A stretch of 64,000 nucleotides of DNA from Siphonodentalium dalli (GCA_032622095.1 CP136064.1:215714205-215778204); one strand, 5' to 3'. Counted from the first letter of the stretch, positions 44,747 to 58,028 are shown. Notes: a model not told the origin generated them from the letters alone. Numbers and translations: made by a program.

Positions 44747-46100
44747 ATTTGACTCAAGAACGACTCTTCGAAATAATGACCCTTTGGAAAAATAACCTAA
44801 AAAAATAATGGTTGACCTGAGTTTCTCAAGTAACGATAGATCATGCCACGAATCTTCACTTGCATGGCTACGTCCGTATAGCGATCACATTCCACCCGTT
44901 CAAACCCTACACGGGGAACATTATAACATTGAAAAAACAAGATAGGGAATATATTTCGAGATTACATTATTTTTCTTACTCGTGTGAGCCAATATCCCAA
45001 TGAATATTGAATTGATTGTACGCGACGCAAAGCAAAGTCGGCTCTGAGACAAAAGTCACACAAATCATGCAATCTCGAGCTGGGACCTTCATGTGAAATA
45101 TACTGTGAAATATATTGTTAGGGAACAGGTATTAATTAAGAAATATATTACCTGAATTGTTTTTTTTTGTTCGATGTCATGCAGAACATCAACAAGTTCT
45201 CATTGTTTAAACCGGTGGAGTATATATGATCTCTATACGGGCATATATATAAAGTGCAGATTCGTGACATAATCTTAAGTAAATATTGTATATATATCTG
45301 CCCATATATGGTATATCACATTTCATATATGTCCTTGACGCGTGTAAATATAGCTGCAGATTGCTTGTAAATCCAAAACCCATTGTAACCATCTCAAATC
45401 AAGAACAGACGACACTATCGGTGACAGCACACATAATAATACCAGTTCATGTATAGCAGCCATGCGTGTAAACAGAGACAGGCATTCCTCGTATATGTAG
45501 GGCTAATGACTGTCAAGTTAATCTGATAGACGCACTTTACAAATTCGCCAAGATTGAGCCACGTGCCAATGCAAATGGTCAGCTAATTAGCAAATTTGTG
45601 AGGAATCATATACTTTTCATTACTGAGGTTCTTTCTCAAAACAATGGATACACCATTTTGAAAGGTAAGTGCATATCTGCATGTACATGCGAAAAGAGAT
45701 TCACACAAGGGGGCGTTTCTTACTTTCTTTGTAAACAACTCGAACAAGGAGATTTCACTAGCTATCTTTTTATAAAATTCAAATCCAATCAGTGCACATT
45801 TATGCATGTGTTCAGCAGCAGAGTAGAACTTCGAATAATGCACTGTAAATCGAAACATTTGTTGGAATGCGTAATCAGTTTAACATCATGATTATCTCAC
45901 GTTATCATGATGATCATATATACTGCATGTATAGATACCAACAGCATGTTCAGGAAATAATAGTTTTCATTTCTGTACTATATATTTTGCGTATCTGTTG
46001 AGCCAATTAAAGATCCCACCCCTATATATACTCAGCCTATACTGACAACGCGTTCATATCCAGATCATTAACCCTTTGATATATAACTACTCGGTGGCGA
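44747..46100. other. Intergenic DNA, no feature seen
   Basis: AT-rich sequence without coding signal. Overlapping short frames at 45583-45891 on both strands have no recognisable content. Confidence 0.45.
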
Positions 46101-46107
46101 TTATTAA

Positions 46108-46518
46108 AGGTGCTCAATCCGAATAAACACCCCTACATTACTATTTATTTGGCTTCGGGTGAAAAGCATACTTGATTTTAGTCGAGGAACATACCCTTCA
46201 ACGCTAAGAGTGATCAGATATCGATATTTGAAGTTTGTTATTTCATTTGTTTGTGTCAAAATTGCGGATGAAGATGGGTAACTCTAAAAACAAGTGGTAA
46301 TACGGCCAAATTTCGTGAACACTCGAGTGATAATACGTCGATATTTCGTTGAACAAAATGTTGATAAATAACACGTTTTGGGAAATTTGATACCATAGTT
46401 CAAGGTGGTTAGCATTATTTTGTTGCAATTAATCGATTCTGATAACTAAAGCGTATTTTGAAGAAATGTTTTGTTGTATCTCGATGCTATGGGGACTCTC
46501 TGATCGGATTGAGTACCT
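46108..46518 (+). mobile_element. TTAA MITE family B copy
   Basis: Ends AGGTGCTCAATCCGA and TCGGATTGAGTACCT. The left flank is TTAA; the right flank has mutated to TTTA. Interior words (AGGAACATACCC, GATCAGATATCGAT, TTCTGATAACTAAAGCG) match the other family B copies. Confidence 0.75.
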
Positions 46519-46544
46519 TTATTTTAAATATTGTAAAGTTATTA

Positions 46545-46645
46545 TACAATGTTGTACATGGTATTTGTTTTTCTTGTACTCGTCCAGGTTGTGGCGACAA
46601 GTCATATTGGACGTGACGCTTAGTACACAACATTGTATAATGACA
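46545..46645. repeat. Palindrome with TTATACAATGTTGTA arms
   Basis: ATTATACAATGTTGTAC pairs with TACACAACATTGTATAAT about 70 bp away; the inner flanks are also partly complementary (CGTCCAGGTTG..CAAGTCATATTGGACG). Confidence 0.6.
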
Positions 46646-46766
46646 TTTTATTATCCATCTGTATGTTTATCCAAATGACGTCACCTGGAGTCCCGATATC
46701 GAGTCCAATATGACTTTCCCAACGGATTATGATGGCTTTTGCCCGATCAGAAATAGTGTTAGTTAA

Positions 46767-47044
46767 AGATGCATAATCCTAATTAACGCTCCCAAATTAC
46801 TATTTCTTTGGCTTCGGGTGTAAAAGATATTTGATCCGAGTCAAGGAACCCACCCATCAAAGCTCAGAGTGATTAGATATCGATTGTGAATGTTTTTATT
46901 TCTCGAGATGTGTACTTATAGTTGACATTATTTTGTTGTAATTAGTCGATTCTGATAACTAAAGCGTATTTTGAAGAAATGTTGTTGTTGTTGTTGTTGT
47001 TGTAACTTGATGATACGGGGACCGTCTGATCGGATTGAGTACCT
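46767..47044 (+). mobile_element. TTAA MITE family B, shorter copy
   Basis: Ends AGATGCATAATCCTA and TCGGATTGAGTACCT with TTAA flanks (46763-46766, 47045-47048). It has an internal GTT trinucleotide run at about 46982-47002. Confidence 0.7.
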
Positions 47045-49115
47045 TTAAGGGATGGATAATAATAAGTTTTATTTGGGCATGCATGCATTCCCTCCGAATA
47101 TATGACTTACCTGTAACAGGAATCCTATGTCTCCCCACTTGTATAATAAAAACATCATCCCAAATAAATAACAGTCCTAGCTAATGTCCATTCCATTGTT
47201 TAATTATATAACCGAATGGGTTATATAAAGGTTTAACGTGGGTCCCACAAATTACTAGTAAAAACAAATATTCAACCTTGTATTCTGGAATTCCCCCCCC
47301 CCTGACCGATACCTTTTGTTTGTATACATACATATATGGACGTGGCTAGAGGGTTTCCGTTGGGGTGTACGTCCACCTTGGGAAATTCCAACTGCACCCC
47401 CCCCCCCTGAATCAGAATCACACCATAACATAACTTTTATAATCCCCTTTGCACCCCCCCCCCCCTTGCACCTCAGTGCTTCAGGCCTAATGATATCCTA
47501 TATATTCATAAACCATGGTTCTATATTCCCGGTATGAATTTTTCTTTTTTAACCTGAAAAATTGCATCAATCCTAACATCTAGTGGTCTAACTCCAGTCT
47601 CCAGACAAATGCACACGGCTACGGGCAGGAGAGCATACAGGACACACCGGGCTGACCATGGTTGTTCGGTCCGGTGTGAGAAAATTTTGAAAACTATACA
47701 AGAAAATCGCATATCCCAGCATCTGGACTATGGTCTCAACTGACGCTTTCCTAGGGTTGGAAATTTCAAACCTCATATGACCATTTCACTCCACAAGTTT
47801 GACCAAATATAGTAAAATATTGTTTTGTTAAACTAATTAGCAGTTTTGTATTGGCCACGGGGTGGGACAATGACACACCAGGCCGACCATGGTTTGGCCG
47901 GGTGTGCGAAAATTTTGAAATCTGAACAAGAAAATCGCAAAATCCTAGCATCTAGACTAGCCTCAAGCCTTCTTAGAGTTGGAAATTTCAAACCTGACAC
48001 CCCCACTTAGGTTGGAAAATTTCCAACTGATGACAATTCCAATGACAATGTTGACCAAATGTATGACAATATTGTTTTTTTTAAATTAACTAGCAGTTTT
48101 GACTGGCCACGGGGGAGGGACCAAGACACAAGCTTTCCAAATGTTGGAATTTTCCAACCTGTCACCCCCTAAGGTTGGAAAATTTCCAACTGATGACCAT
48201 TTCAGTCCAAAACTTTGACAAAAAATAGGAAAATATGCAAATATTGGTCCAAAAACAATAAATTCCCCCCAATAAATTGTTTGAAAATTAAACTACAATA
48301 ACATTTTCAACCTATTGTTGGTGTGAAATTTCCAACTAATGTTTTGGCAGGTATGAAATTTCCAACTGTTGAAAATTTCGACCAAAGTTTGGGGGGGGGG
48401 GTGAGACACCCCCCCCCCCAAAAAAAACCCTTGTCGCCACGTCTCTGCATACATGTAACAATAAGAGCATCGTTTCTGAGTTTCTTCCTGGTGGGTTAAC
48501 AGTAGACCATGTCATGAATCTCTACTATATATATATATGGCTATCTACGGGCATTATGTAAATTTTCCGGGCCGCGAAGCGGTTTATACAAATTGTGCCC
48601 CCAACGACCACATATCCCCCAAAAACACACACCAACTACATTCATTTCTTATATTTGTTTAGCTTTTTAATGATTTATGCCCATAAAAAAGCTGAGTGTA
48701 TTCTTAATTATTTTCTCAAAATCTGCAGAGAATTTGACACTAGCCCACGCAGCACATTAAGTCAGCCCAATAATTGCCAATATAAGATTTCCAAACTCTC
48801 AGCTACGATTACGTGATCGATATAACGTCATTTGGCTTCTAAAAGGTCGTACCTCAGGAAAATCAAATTGTTCAGGAGACACAAAAAAACTATTGATCTC
48901 TGGAACTATAATTGATCTCTGGAACTATAACTGGTATCTGCCAATAACTTTACACAATAACACTTTTTATTATATACTTGCTCATGAATTATAAGGTTTT
49001 AGCAGTGAGATATAAGTGATATCCCACTAGTGAGATATAAGTGATATCCCACTGGTGAAATTTCTGATGTATTGACATTCATTGGGGGCCATAGGCAAGT
49101 AACTAAAGTATATAA
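47045..49115. repeat. Low-complexity and degenerate repeat region
   Basis: Several C or G homopolymers (about 47294, 47398, 47455, 48390-48420). From 47520 to 48390 imperfect units built on GGTTGGAAATTTCAAACCT and TTGACCAAATAT recur, with pairs around CCATGGTTNGNCCGG..GTGNGAAAATTTTGAAA. No coding signal is supportable. Confidence 0.5.
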
Positions 49116-49117
49116 TA

Positions 49118-49280
49118 AACAGAATATCCACACATTTTCAGTGGATATGGGTTAAATCTCATTCGTGATGACAAAACATTTGAATTTCCACTCGTGGCTA
49201 AAGCCACTCGTGGAGATTCAATGTTTTGTCATCACTCATGAGATATAACCCATATCCACTGAAAAAGTGTGGATATCCTC
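49118..49280. repeat. Large palindrome, about 160 bp
   Basis: Arms GAATATCCACACATTTTCAG..ATGACAAAACATTTGAATTTCCACTCGTGG and their complement meet at GCTAAAGC. An extended cruciform or MITE. Confidence 0.8.
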
Positions 49281-51310
49281 TATATATCACAGTTGTTATA
49301 ATAGATACAATTTCATATTCAATTATCTTCTAGTTGATGAGAAAACATGATTTGATTGTGTTATATGACACTTTAGAAGTTAAAACTCGAAATCTTGTCT
49401 ATATGCCATGTATACGACATTTTAGTTGTTACGCTTGTCTCTGTAACTCATGATAAGGAGGATACGCCCTCCGGTCATTCATTCTCTTCAAAACAATCCA
49501 ATCAGATTTATCCTATCAGGAAAGTTTTAGAAAATACAAATTACGACATTTTAGAATTAACGAATATTTTTCGTGGGAGACCCAAATACAACATTTTAGA
49601 ACACCAACTTCCCTGACAACATCGAAACATGGCATTTATTCTTTAAATATTGACAAGTTTTCTGAGGAACTTGTGTAATCGAACCCATAGATTCCGAAAA
49701 TGCAATAAAAAGTTTCGCGCCAAAATGGCAATCACGACCTTTTAGAAGCCCACCCACAATAAATAACCGGCTTCAGATGCAATTCGGCTGAACTTTGGCA
49801 CGCCCAATTATTCCACGGACCGCGTTTAGTGACTAGTTCAGATTAGGTCAACAGTAACTGTTGGTAACTTCCTGTTCGTGTTAATACACTCTGCATTGAG
49901 ATACCAAGAAAACCATAGTCAGAAATGGTAACGCCACCAAGATCATATTATTAGCCATAAATATAAATTATGATATAATTATAATATAAAATATTATTCA
50001 TTAGTTAGCGCTAATATAGGCGCTAACTAATGACTTGTTAAATACCATCTAATAAATATTCATCTTATTCACAACTTTAAGGAGTCCTTTTGGCACACGA
50101 GAATATTTATCGCCGTTTGATTTGCACCAAGTGAACTCGGCGCATATATAATTGATCGAACTGACCTTTATTATGATGATCGTGTCGTTATTTGTTTAAG
50201 ATACGTATTAATTGACTTATACGCACCCGTTCCCTATTAAAATCTATATATATCGCCCATTTTAGAGGACTTCCGCGAATTCGGGGACTTCCGCAAAGTG
50301 ATCTCCACAAATCGGGACCTACTGCAAATCGTCGCACCCAATGCAATTTGTAAACAAATACGATTGACATGCGTTTTAACGAGGTGAGCTTTAATTAAAC
50401 GAAAGAAGCATTCTACATAAACTATTTGTCATGGACTCAGCCAGTGTGCCATATATATGTGTCAACTAAGGTCGCTTTGCGTGGTAAAAGTGAAAAGTGA
50501 AAGTGGAAAATCCTATTGATCATGAAAGTAGCCTACAATTTTGGGAAATTCCGCGGCAGATTGCAGTGAATCTATACTATTGGAAGTGAATGTACAATTC
50601 CTGGAATTCTATCAGATATCCCGACTCTGCTCGTTTTCGTGATCATAGGTTATATATGACCACGAAAACGAGTCGAGTCGCGATACATCCATCGGTACAA
50701 ACACATTGTGTATACGATACAATTTTGACTTGATGACCAGAAAATAAATGATGGCGGTTAATCCAAGTCTCCAACGGAACAGACATGCGCGCTCCAATTA
50801 AAATTACCCATAATTCACTTCACTACACAGGGGTTCCCAAAGGGTTATACATTATTTTCAGGCTATCAGAGTATTTATATTTTCAACAACATATTATTAC
50901 ACCGGTGACTTTAAGTTTACAATTTCAGCCTGTCCTGACCCTATGGATACGATTTAGATACCTACAGATACAGATACAAATACATTATTGTGATATAAAC
51001 CGTGCGACCCAATTGGCAGTTGACCTATCTCCAAACAGGACTCAGTGTAACACAGACGGGCTTTGTAAATATATAGGTTTGACGCGAGCCTTGCAGGATA
51101 TTGTATCTTAAGTCTAAGCTACGCAATTATGCAATACGGATTACGGAAATCACAATCCCCGTTGCTTGTAATTAGTCAGATTAGTAAGAACTATAATTTA
51201 TCGGATTCATGAGGGGCTTTCTATAGACTACACCATGCAGTAACTGCATAACTATATGTATTATTGCACAAGGATATCTTCTCAAGTATGTTATATTGGG
51301 AGACATTTAA
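49281..51310. other. Intergenic DNA with small palindromes only
   Basis: Palindromes at 50003-50034 (TTAGTTAGCGCTA..TAGGCGCTAACTAA) and 50629-50677 (CTCGTTTTCGTGATCA..TGACCACGAAAACGAG). No gene is supportable. Confidence 0.45.
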
Positions 51311-51314
51311 TTAA

Positions 51315-51530
51315 AGGCCCACTTAATTTTCGAACCCCCAGATCACATATATAAAATATATGCCATATTATATACCATTTGAAAGAGGAAGCTCCAATAC
51401 TTTGTATTATCAACTTATCCGGTGTAATAAACTGTGAACATGTTGTTTTTGTTGAGCTACCGATGTGTTTTTGCCATCCAGATTGTAGTAAAAAGTGTAC
51501 TATTTTCAATGGAGGGAGAATAACTATATC
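51315..51530 (-). mobile_element. TTAA MITE family A copy 3, interrupted
   Basis: Starts AGGCCCACTTAATTTTCGAA after TTAA (51311-51314) and follows the inverted sense of copy 2 until AATAACTATATC, where the family C element begins. The missing remainder is not found in the same orientation on the far side. Confidence 0.7.
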
Positions 51531-51534
51531 TTAA

Positions 51535-52117
51535 AGGGGTACTGTACGCCAAATGTTGTTGTTGGTTTCTATAGTCTCTGAGTCAGAGAATAAGGTAACA
51601 ATTTTTTCATTATTTGAAAGTCTGTTGAGTACGAAGTAGTGTTACGGATGACAAATTTACCGGAATGCAAAAATACAAATTGTCGTTGTCGAGTAATTTT
51701 TGTACAGTTTTCAACCAAATGAATCAAATAAAAGTTATATTATAGGCATACTAGTCCAATATAATGATTTAAGTTATTGTATCGTCGCTAGTCAGTGAGT
51801 GACTTGAGTGTTCTTCCCGTATCATTATAATATTTTAAGCAATCGTGTGTGCGATCGGTTTAACATCCAGTATCCCTCAATTACTTTATTTTGATTACGG
51901 AAATTCGTAATTTAATTGACGCCATTTTATGGCTCCAGTCATAAATTCAATTTATATCAAATTATTAACTTTTAAATTATTAAATTTTAAGATAGCATAT
52001 TAACCTGAGCGTTTACAGAATACATCTTCGACTCAAATTACTTATGTTTCTATATATTATCGATATTAGATCGTTGTTGTCACCGGAAATTTAATGCAAA
52101 TGGCGTACAGTACCCCT
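51535..52117. mobile_element. TTAA-flanked MITE, family C
   Basis: Ends AGGGGTACTGTACGCCAAAT and TTTGGCGTACAGTACCCCT-like inverse (CAAATGGCGTACAGTACCCCT), TTAA at both flanks (51531-51534 and 52118-52121). About 580 bp, noncoding. It sits inside family A DNA whose two sides are in opposite orientation. Confidence 0.8.
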
Positions 52118-52549
52118 TTAAAGATCGAGTTATTCCACTTCAATTGAAAATACATCTCAGCTGTTTTCTATTTCTCTGGGGGCATATGCATGTTCTGAGA
52201 CACAGATGTTTCAAATGGTGATGAATTATAGTATTTTAATCATATTTTATGGCATAGATCTTTTTTTTTTTCTTTTTTTTTTTATTTTCTTTTAGAAAAT
52301 AATTATAATATGAACAATATAATAATCACAACGAACGTACCCGTTTGCCTCACACTCAACAAAAAAGTATATTCTGTCATTCACTTTCTCACATTCTCTT
52401 GCACTCACATTCACTCACTCAGTAACCACTTTAAAACAATGAACATAGCAAAAAAAATTAATGTTTTGTTTCAATTCAGTAAACGCATTTTTGTTTTGTA
52501 TTTTTATACACAAATGAATGTTTGCATCCCTTTTCATATTTTGATAATT

Positions 52550-53935
52550 AGACCGGCCCCCAGATGAGGGTAGTGTCACACGAAAGGGTAGAAATTTTGA
52601 CGCTATCTCCAATTGTCCTTGCCCCATGGGGGTTCCAAAACACTGAGGTATCCAGGGCGGAGCCGGTGGAAAATATATTTTTTTGACCTTTTTGGTGTTT
52701 TTGACCTGCAAATTTCAGTATAATCAGGAAAACCAATAAAATAAGACAAATGTTGAATAAAATATACTTGAATATCAGATATTTATTCTATCTGAGTTGC
52801 TTAACATTTATGATGTGCAAAAAGTTATATTATCCAACAATTTTTGTGAAAAATTCACGAAAATGCCAAAAAAATGCATAAATTGCAGTGCTTTTTCAAA
52901 AAAGTTTTCCAGAAGATTTCCTATAAAATTTACAATTTTTGGTATAAAGCTCTCAGTGGTGCATCAAAATTGTCAGCATTATATACCTGATTTATTAATA
53001 TCAACATCACAAGCAATGATATCCAACAAGCCGAGATTTTTCCAAAAACTTAACCCACCCCCCTAAAACTGATTTTTTATCTGAAAATACCTGTCAAGTC
53101 AGAATAGCCCGTTTTCGTTCCGTTTTGTTAACCAATTCAGAGTCTTATCATATATCATAGAATTAGCATGTATCTGAGGATGTTTATGTTATGGTAGAGT
53201 CAATTTTTGTTTAAACTTTTGATTTTTTTGGGGTAAATTAGCTAAAATTTTGATTAATTTTAAGTGAAAAATTTCTGGAAAATTCCCATGACTTTGTCAG
53301 TTTTATGGATACAGATGCACAACATGCACCACAATAAGCATGAATTCATCCCCAATATCAGACATGAAATGCTATAATCAGGTACCAGACCAGAATTAAG
53401 AAATAAAGTAAAACTTAACCCTACCCCAAGATAGTGTTCTCAATACTTTCAATTTTATGCTATACTAAACTCGAAAGGTCGTTCATACTAGTTGATAGAA
53501 TTCATATCATGAATTGCAATAGTTCTGCCCACGGACTATGCAATCTCATCTTCACTGTCACTAAATTTCATCAAATGTGATGTATCAGTCAATAGAATTT
53601 CTATGCAACATCTTACGGGAAGAATGGTTCAAACAACTCAGGCTGCCTATCGGCCGTCCACCCATGAAGATCTACACCGGGAGTGGTTGATTTGGCAACG
53701 GTTGCAAGTCGCCATTGTTTTGCTATCATGTTGGCTCAGTTTGAGTGTAGAATTAAAGGTTCCTCACATGATGGAAGTGCAGAAAGATCAAGTACCTTCT
53801 GCTGATTCTCGAACTTCTGCTGGAACATTATCCGCCTAGCTTGATTCACTTTTCTCGAACGTTGAACATATAAGGCACATGCTAACTCCTCGAGTGTAGT
53901 AAGCGTGTCACTGTCCAAAACCCAATTCGTTCCTA
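52550..53935 (+). repeat. 1.38-kb inverted duplication, left arm
   Basis: Begins AGACCGGCCCCCAGATGAGG and matches 59454-60840 in inverted orientation. It carries the 3' end of a decayed gene (minus strand) and about 1 kb of its downstream DNA. Homology to the right copy extends further, to about 54092, once the nested insertion at 56698-59453 is removed. Confidence 0.88.
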
Positions 53936-54092
53936 AATATGCCATGACTTCCATATATTTTGAACGTCTTTCCAGCAACTTCCAGACAAGTTGTTTTCCT
54001 TTTTGGAAGGTAATCATAACCGTGGAGGAATGGAACCCAATTAGTCCATTCTTCTGTACATTTGACATCTCGATATCACTGACTTGAATCAA
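53613..54092 (-). pseudogene. Decayed gene with C-terminal HGW motif, left copy
   Basis: The minus strand reads NVQKNGLIGFHSSTVMITF, LLERRSKYMEVMAYLGTNWV, TLEELACALYVQ and DLSALPSCEEPLILHSN, then a TGA, then ANMIAKQWRLATVAKSTTPG, HGWTADRQPELFEPFFP and a stop. The block DLSxLPPCxxSLxxHxxRANxxAxxW..HGW resembles a conserved C-terminal region I recall from many uncharacterised, often repeat-associated invertebrate proteins; its function is not known to me. The in-frame TGA (an Arg codon in the other copy) shows decay. Confidence 0.6.
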
Positions 54093-54199
54093 CTGCCCAT
54101 TAGCATAAAAATGGATTAACTATTACCAGGGGGAAATCATTTAACGTTTCCTCCATTGTGTGCATAAACCATCAAGATGGAGAACTCTCTGACGTGACC

Positions 54200-55810
54200 T
54201 CTCTATCGATTAATATATCGTTGAGTTATTGTGGAAAGCAATAGCAACCCAAGGTACACATGTACAACCAACCTATAGTAACATATAGTCACTCCATATA
54301 TACACATAAACACCGCGCAATATAGTCACTCACATTATACACCTGACCCATGACCATATAGTCACTCCCTGTATACATATATTCACCACTTTCATGATCA
54401 TAAGCCAATCCTTGTATACCTATACATCTCATCATTGGCCATACGGTCAATCCCCGTATACCTATTCGCCATGGCTAAAATAGTCATTCAAGATAAACAT
54501 ATACACCCCACCCATGACCATAGAGTCACTCCATGTATACATATGCATCTCACCATTGGACATATAGTCACTCGCTTTATATACGTACCCCTCACCCATG
54601 ACCATATATATCCACACTTGTGTATACCTGTACACCCCACACATGCCCATAGTGCCACGAGTCACCATGCAGGCACACTAGGTATACTCATACACCTGAC
54701 CCATGACCATATTGTCACCCCCTGTGTACATATTCAACACATTCATTATCATACAGTCACTCCTTGTATACTTGTTCACCCCACCGTTGGCCATACAGTC
54801 ACTCCCTGAAAACATATTCACCTCACTAATCGTCACTCGCTGTATACATGTTCACCAAACCATGGCAAAATAGCCACGTAAGATATACATATACCCCCAA
54901 CCATGACCATAGAATCACTCCAGGTAAACATATGCACCTCACTAATGGCGATGTTACCACTCACTTTATACACATACCTCTCCATAACCATACAGCCGCA
55001 CTTGTGTATACCCGTACACCCTACACTTGACCATACAGCCATACAGGCACACCAGGTATACTCCTATACCTGACCCATGACGATTTAGTCACTCCCTGTA
55101 TACGTATTCACCACATTCATGAACATAGTCACTCCTTGTATACCTGTTCACCTCACCGTTGGCCATACAGTCACTCCCTGAACACATATTCACCTCACTA
55201 TTGGCCATAGATTCACTCACTGTATACATATTTACCACGTCAATAGCTACTCAATATATACATATACATCCACACATGACCATCCACATGCTCGTCAATG
55301 ACCATTCAGCATACATCAGGTACACATATACACATTATGACTACTGCCATTCCATGTACACATATACGCATTACACATAGCTGCACATCTATTTATCCAT
55401 TCACCCCACCCATGATCATACAGGCAACACATGTATACATATACACCTACCTGTGACAATACAGCCACACAAGGTACATCTGTACATCCCACCATGACCA
55501 TACAGTCACTCCATATATACATAAACACACATATGACCATGTAGGTACTCTCGTTATTTACATAAATGACAGCAATGCCGATTGAGCCACATTGTGTACA
55601 TAACCATACAACCACACAGTCACTCCCTGTATACATATTCACATCACACATGACCATACACTCACTCCTTGCATACCTATAGACCTCACCATGGCCACCC
55701 CATTCATGACCATATAGCTAATCGTGTACACATATCCACATCATTCATGACCATACAATAACTCCCTTTATACATATTCACCTCACCTATGGCCACACGG
55801 TAACTCCCTT
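54200..55810 (+). repeat. Minisatellite, about 50-70-bp units
   Basis: Roughly 1.6 kb of degenerate direct repeats of CCATGACCATATAGTCACTC-type units followed by TGTATACATATTCACC. His/Thr/Pro-rich frames on plus and Tyr/Cys/Met-rich frames on minus are artefacts of the repeat. It abuts the decayed HGW gene. Confidence 0.9.
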
Positions 55811-56449
55811 GTTGCCATCTTGACCTCCACCCTGTATCATGTTGATCAATTTTATCCTAATAGGCCAGATAGCCACAGATTATGATTCATTTCAGTTCCA
55901 TTTCAAAGTTCTGCCCATTTATTAAAACAAATATAGCCAGTATCCAAAAAGAGGTTCTCCAAATAAGGCAACTTTAAAATTAATTTGTTATGCCCCATAA
56001 GGAAATGGGACAACCAGAATAGAACATTTAGTTGTCAGTTGATTAGATACATGTAAAATAACCAAGTGAGTCACAATTTGCTAAATTTTCAGAAACGCAG
56101 AGAATAATGTTCGGGATATATGTAAAACAAATGGTTGCCATTTTGGAAGCCATTTTGAGTAATTTGGTTTATAAACACATTAGCGTGACACGTTTAAGGT
56201 AGATCAAAACAATAAACACGCATTTGCCAAGCATGCTTTCATTAATCAAGAACGAACGTCAGAGGTTCGAAGACGATCAGATACCGTCGTAGTTCTGACC
56301 ACCTTTCATACCAAATATAGTTATATTTTACTTGAAATTTTTTGTGCCATTATTTATGTCAAGTTTGTGAGAGAAAAATCCAATATTTCTGGTAATGTCA
56401 GTGGTGACAATAGTAAAAATTAACTAAGGTGTATCAGACATGTTAGTGT

Positions 56450-56697
56450 TCAACGTATAGAAGGCAGAATAGCCAATTTTATACATCAACTACAACTTGT
56501 AAGCGATTGTGGGACACGCTGGGTCAATATCTACCATTTCCACATTTTGGCAGCCAAATATACGGAATAATGCAGTTGTTGGGTTCCATTCCTTCACAGG
56601 TAATAATTACCTTTTCATCGTTGATCCGAAAATGAAAAAACAAACCTTGTGAAATTTGCTGGAAAGACCATCAAGATATATGGAAGTCATGGCTTTT
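56450..56697 (+). pseudogene. Decayed HGW gene, right copy, 5' part
   Basis: The plus strand contains DCGTRWVNIYHFHILAAKYT near 56510-56570 and then, in broken frames, VPFLH and LLERPSRYMEVMAF, the counterpart of FHSST..LLERRSKYMEVMAY in the left copy. It stops at CATGGCTTTTT, where a 2.75-kb insertion begins, and resumes at 59454. Confidence 0.55.
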
Positions 56698-57735
56698 TAG
56701 CTCACCTGAGACGAAGTCTCCGGTGGAGCTATAGTCATCACTCCTCGTCCGTCGTCCGTCCATCCGTCCGTCCATCCGTCCATCCGTCCGTCAACAATTC
56801 TTTGAACATCTTCTTCTAAAGTTCCATTGGACCGAATTGGTTCATATTTGGTGTGGATGTTCCCTAGGTGACTCTCATTCAGATTTGTTCAAATGAGGTC
56901 ACTGGGTCAAATAGTTGCGAAAGCAGGGCCACAACTCTATTCCTTCATAGTAATTCTTATAACGACTTCTTTTCCAGAACCATAAGGCCTAATGGGTTCA
57001 TATTTGGTGTGGATGTTCCCTAGGTGACTCACATCCAGATTTGTTCAAATGAGGTCACCAGGTTGATTAGTTGAGAAACCAGGGCCATAACTCTTTCCCT
57101 CCATAGTAATTCTTTTAAACATCTTTTTCTCGAATACCATCAGGCCAAATGTGTTCATATTTGGTATGAAGGATCATTGGTTGACTGGGGTTCAGATTTG
57201 TTCAAATGAGGTCACTGGGTCAAATGTGGGTGGGGCCAGGGACATAACTCAGAAAAAAAAATTCAGATTAAACTCTTTAACCAAAAAAGAAAAGAATAGA
57301 AAAGAAATGATATATTAAAAAATAAAAGAATATTTAAAAAAACTGTGGAATTGTTTTTTTTTATTAGAATATTTAAAAAAAAAAGAAAAAAAAAGTGTAT
57401 TTAACTCCATGGTCAATTATATATATATATTGTGTAACATTTTTTGATAATTGAAAAACTAATGCCATTACATTTCTGTATGTTGTGGCCCCTGGCCCTT
57501 CATTCAAGTGCACTGCTTCTGCCACCCTGGCCTGGTCTCAAAAATAAAATTTACTCAAATTCTTGACAGAATCATTAATAAGAAGCATTTACTTTGGCTG
57601 TAACTGTATATATGCTGGGTATGCCGACACAATCATGTCAATCTTGATATGTTTATAAACATTCCTGCAGATTTGCTAGATGTCATTAATTCCCAATCGC
57701 TCATGTATTGTTCATATCAGGACTAATGTCATTTG

Positions 57736-57990
57736 CAGAATGAGGTCCCCAGAGGGTGAATTTAGTGATGCTATCCCACACAGCGGCCTAGCATCACCAA
57801 ATTCACCCTCTGGAGACCTCATTCTGCTTAGGCCTCATCTTCTGTGAAGTATCTATAGTATCAAATTAACATTGTTGTTAGTTACATTTCCCTTCTAGGA
57901 AGTTTCTATATCCCCTAATTTGCAGAAGATAAATTCATAATTGAGGTGCCCAATGGGTGAACATCACCAACTTCAACTGGGGAACTTCAA
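57736..57990 (+). repeat. Hairpin element HP-90, copy 2
   Basis: Hairpin 57736-57826 with the CAGAATGAGGTCCCCAGAGG arms and the same 3' tail as the copy at 5985 (TAGGCCTCATCTTCT..GTGCCCAATGGGTGA). Confidence 0.8.
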
Positions 57991-58028
57991 TCTTATCCTA
58001 GGTCTGCCATAGCAGTTGGGGGCCCTAG

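Noticed and set aside
53613-53839. Plus-strand frame at the left inverted arm as a gene
   Set aside because: The same frame appears in the right arm only because the arms are homologous. The conserved protein block lies on the opposite strand.
54435-55657. His/Thr-rich and Cys/Tyr/Met-rich frames on both strands
   Set aside because: They come from minisatellite units; the codon pattern follows the repeat period.
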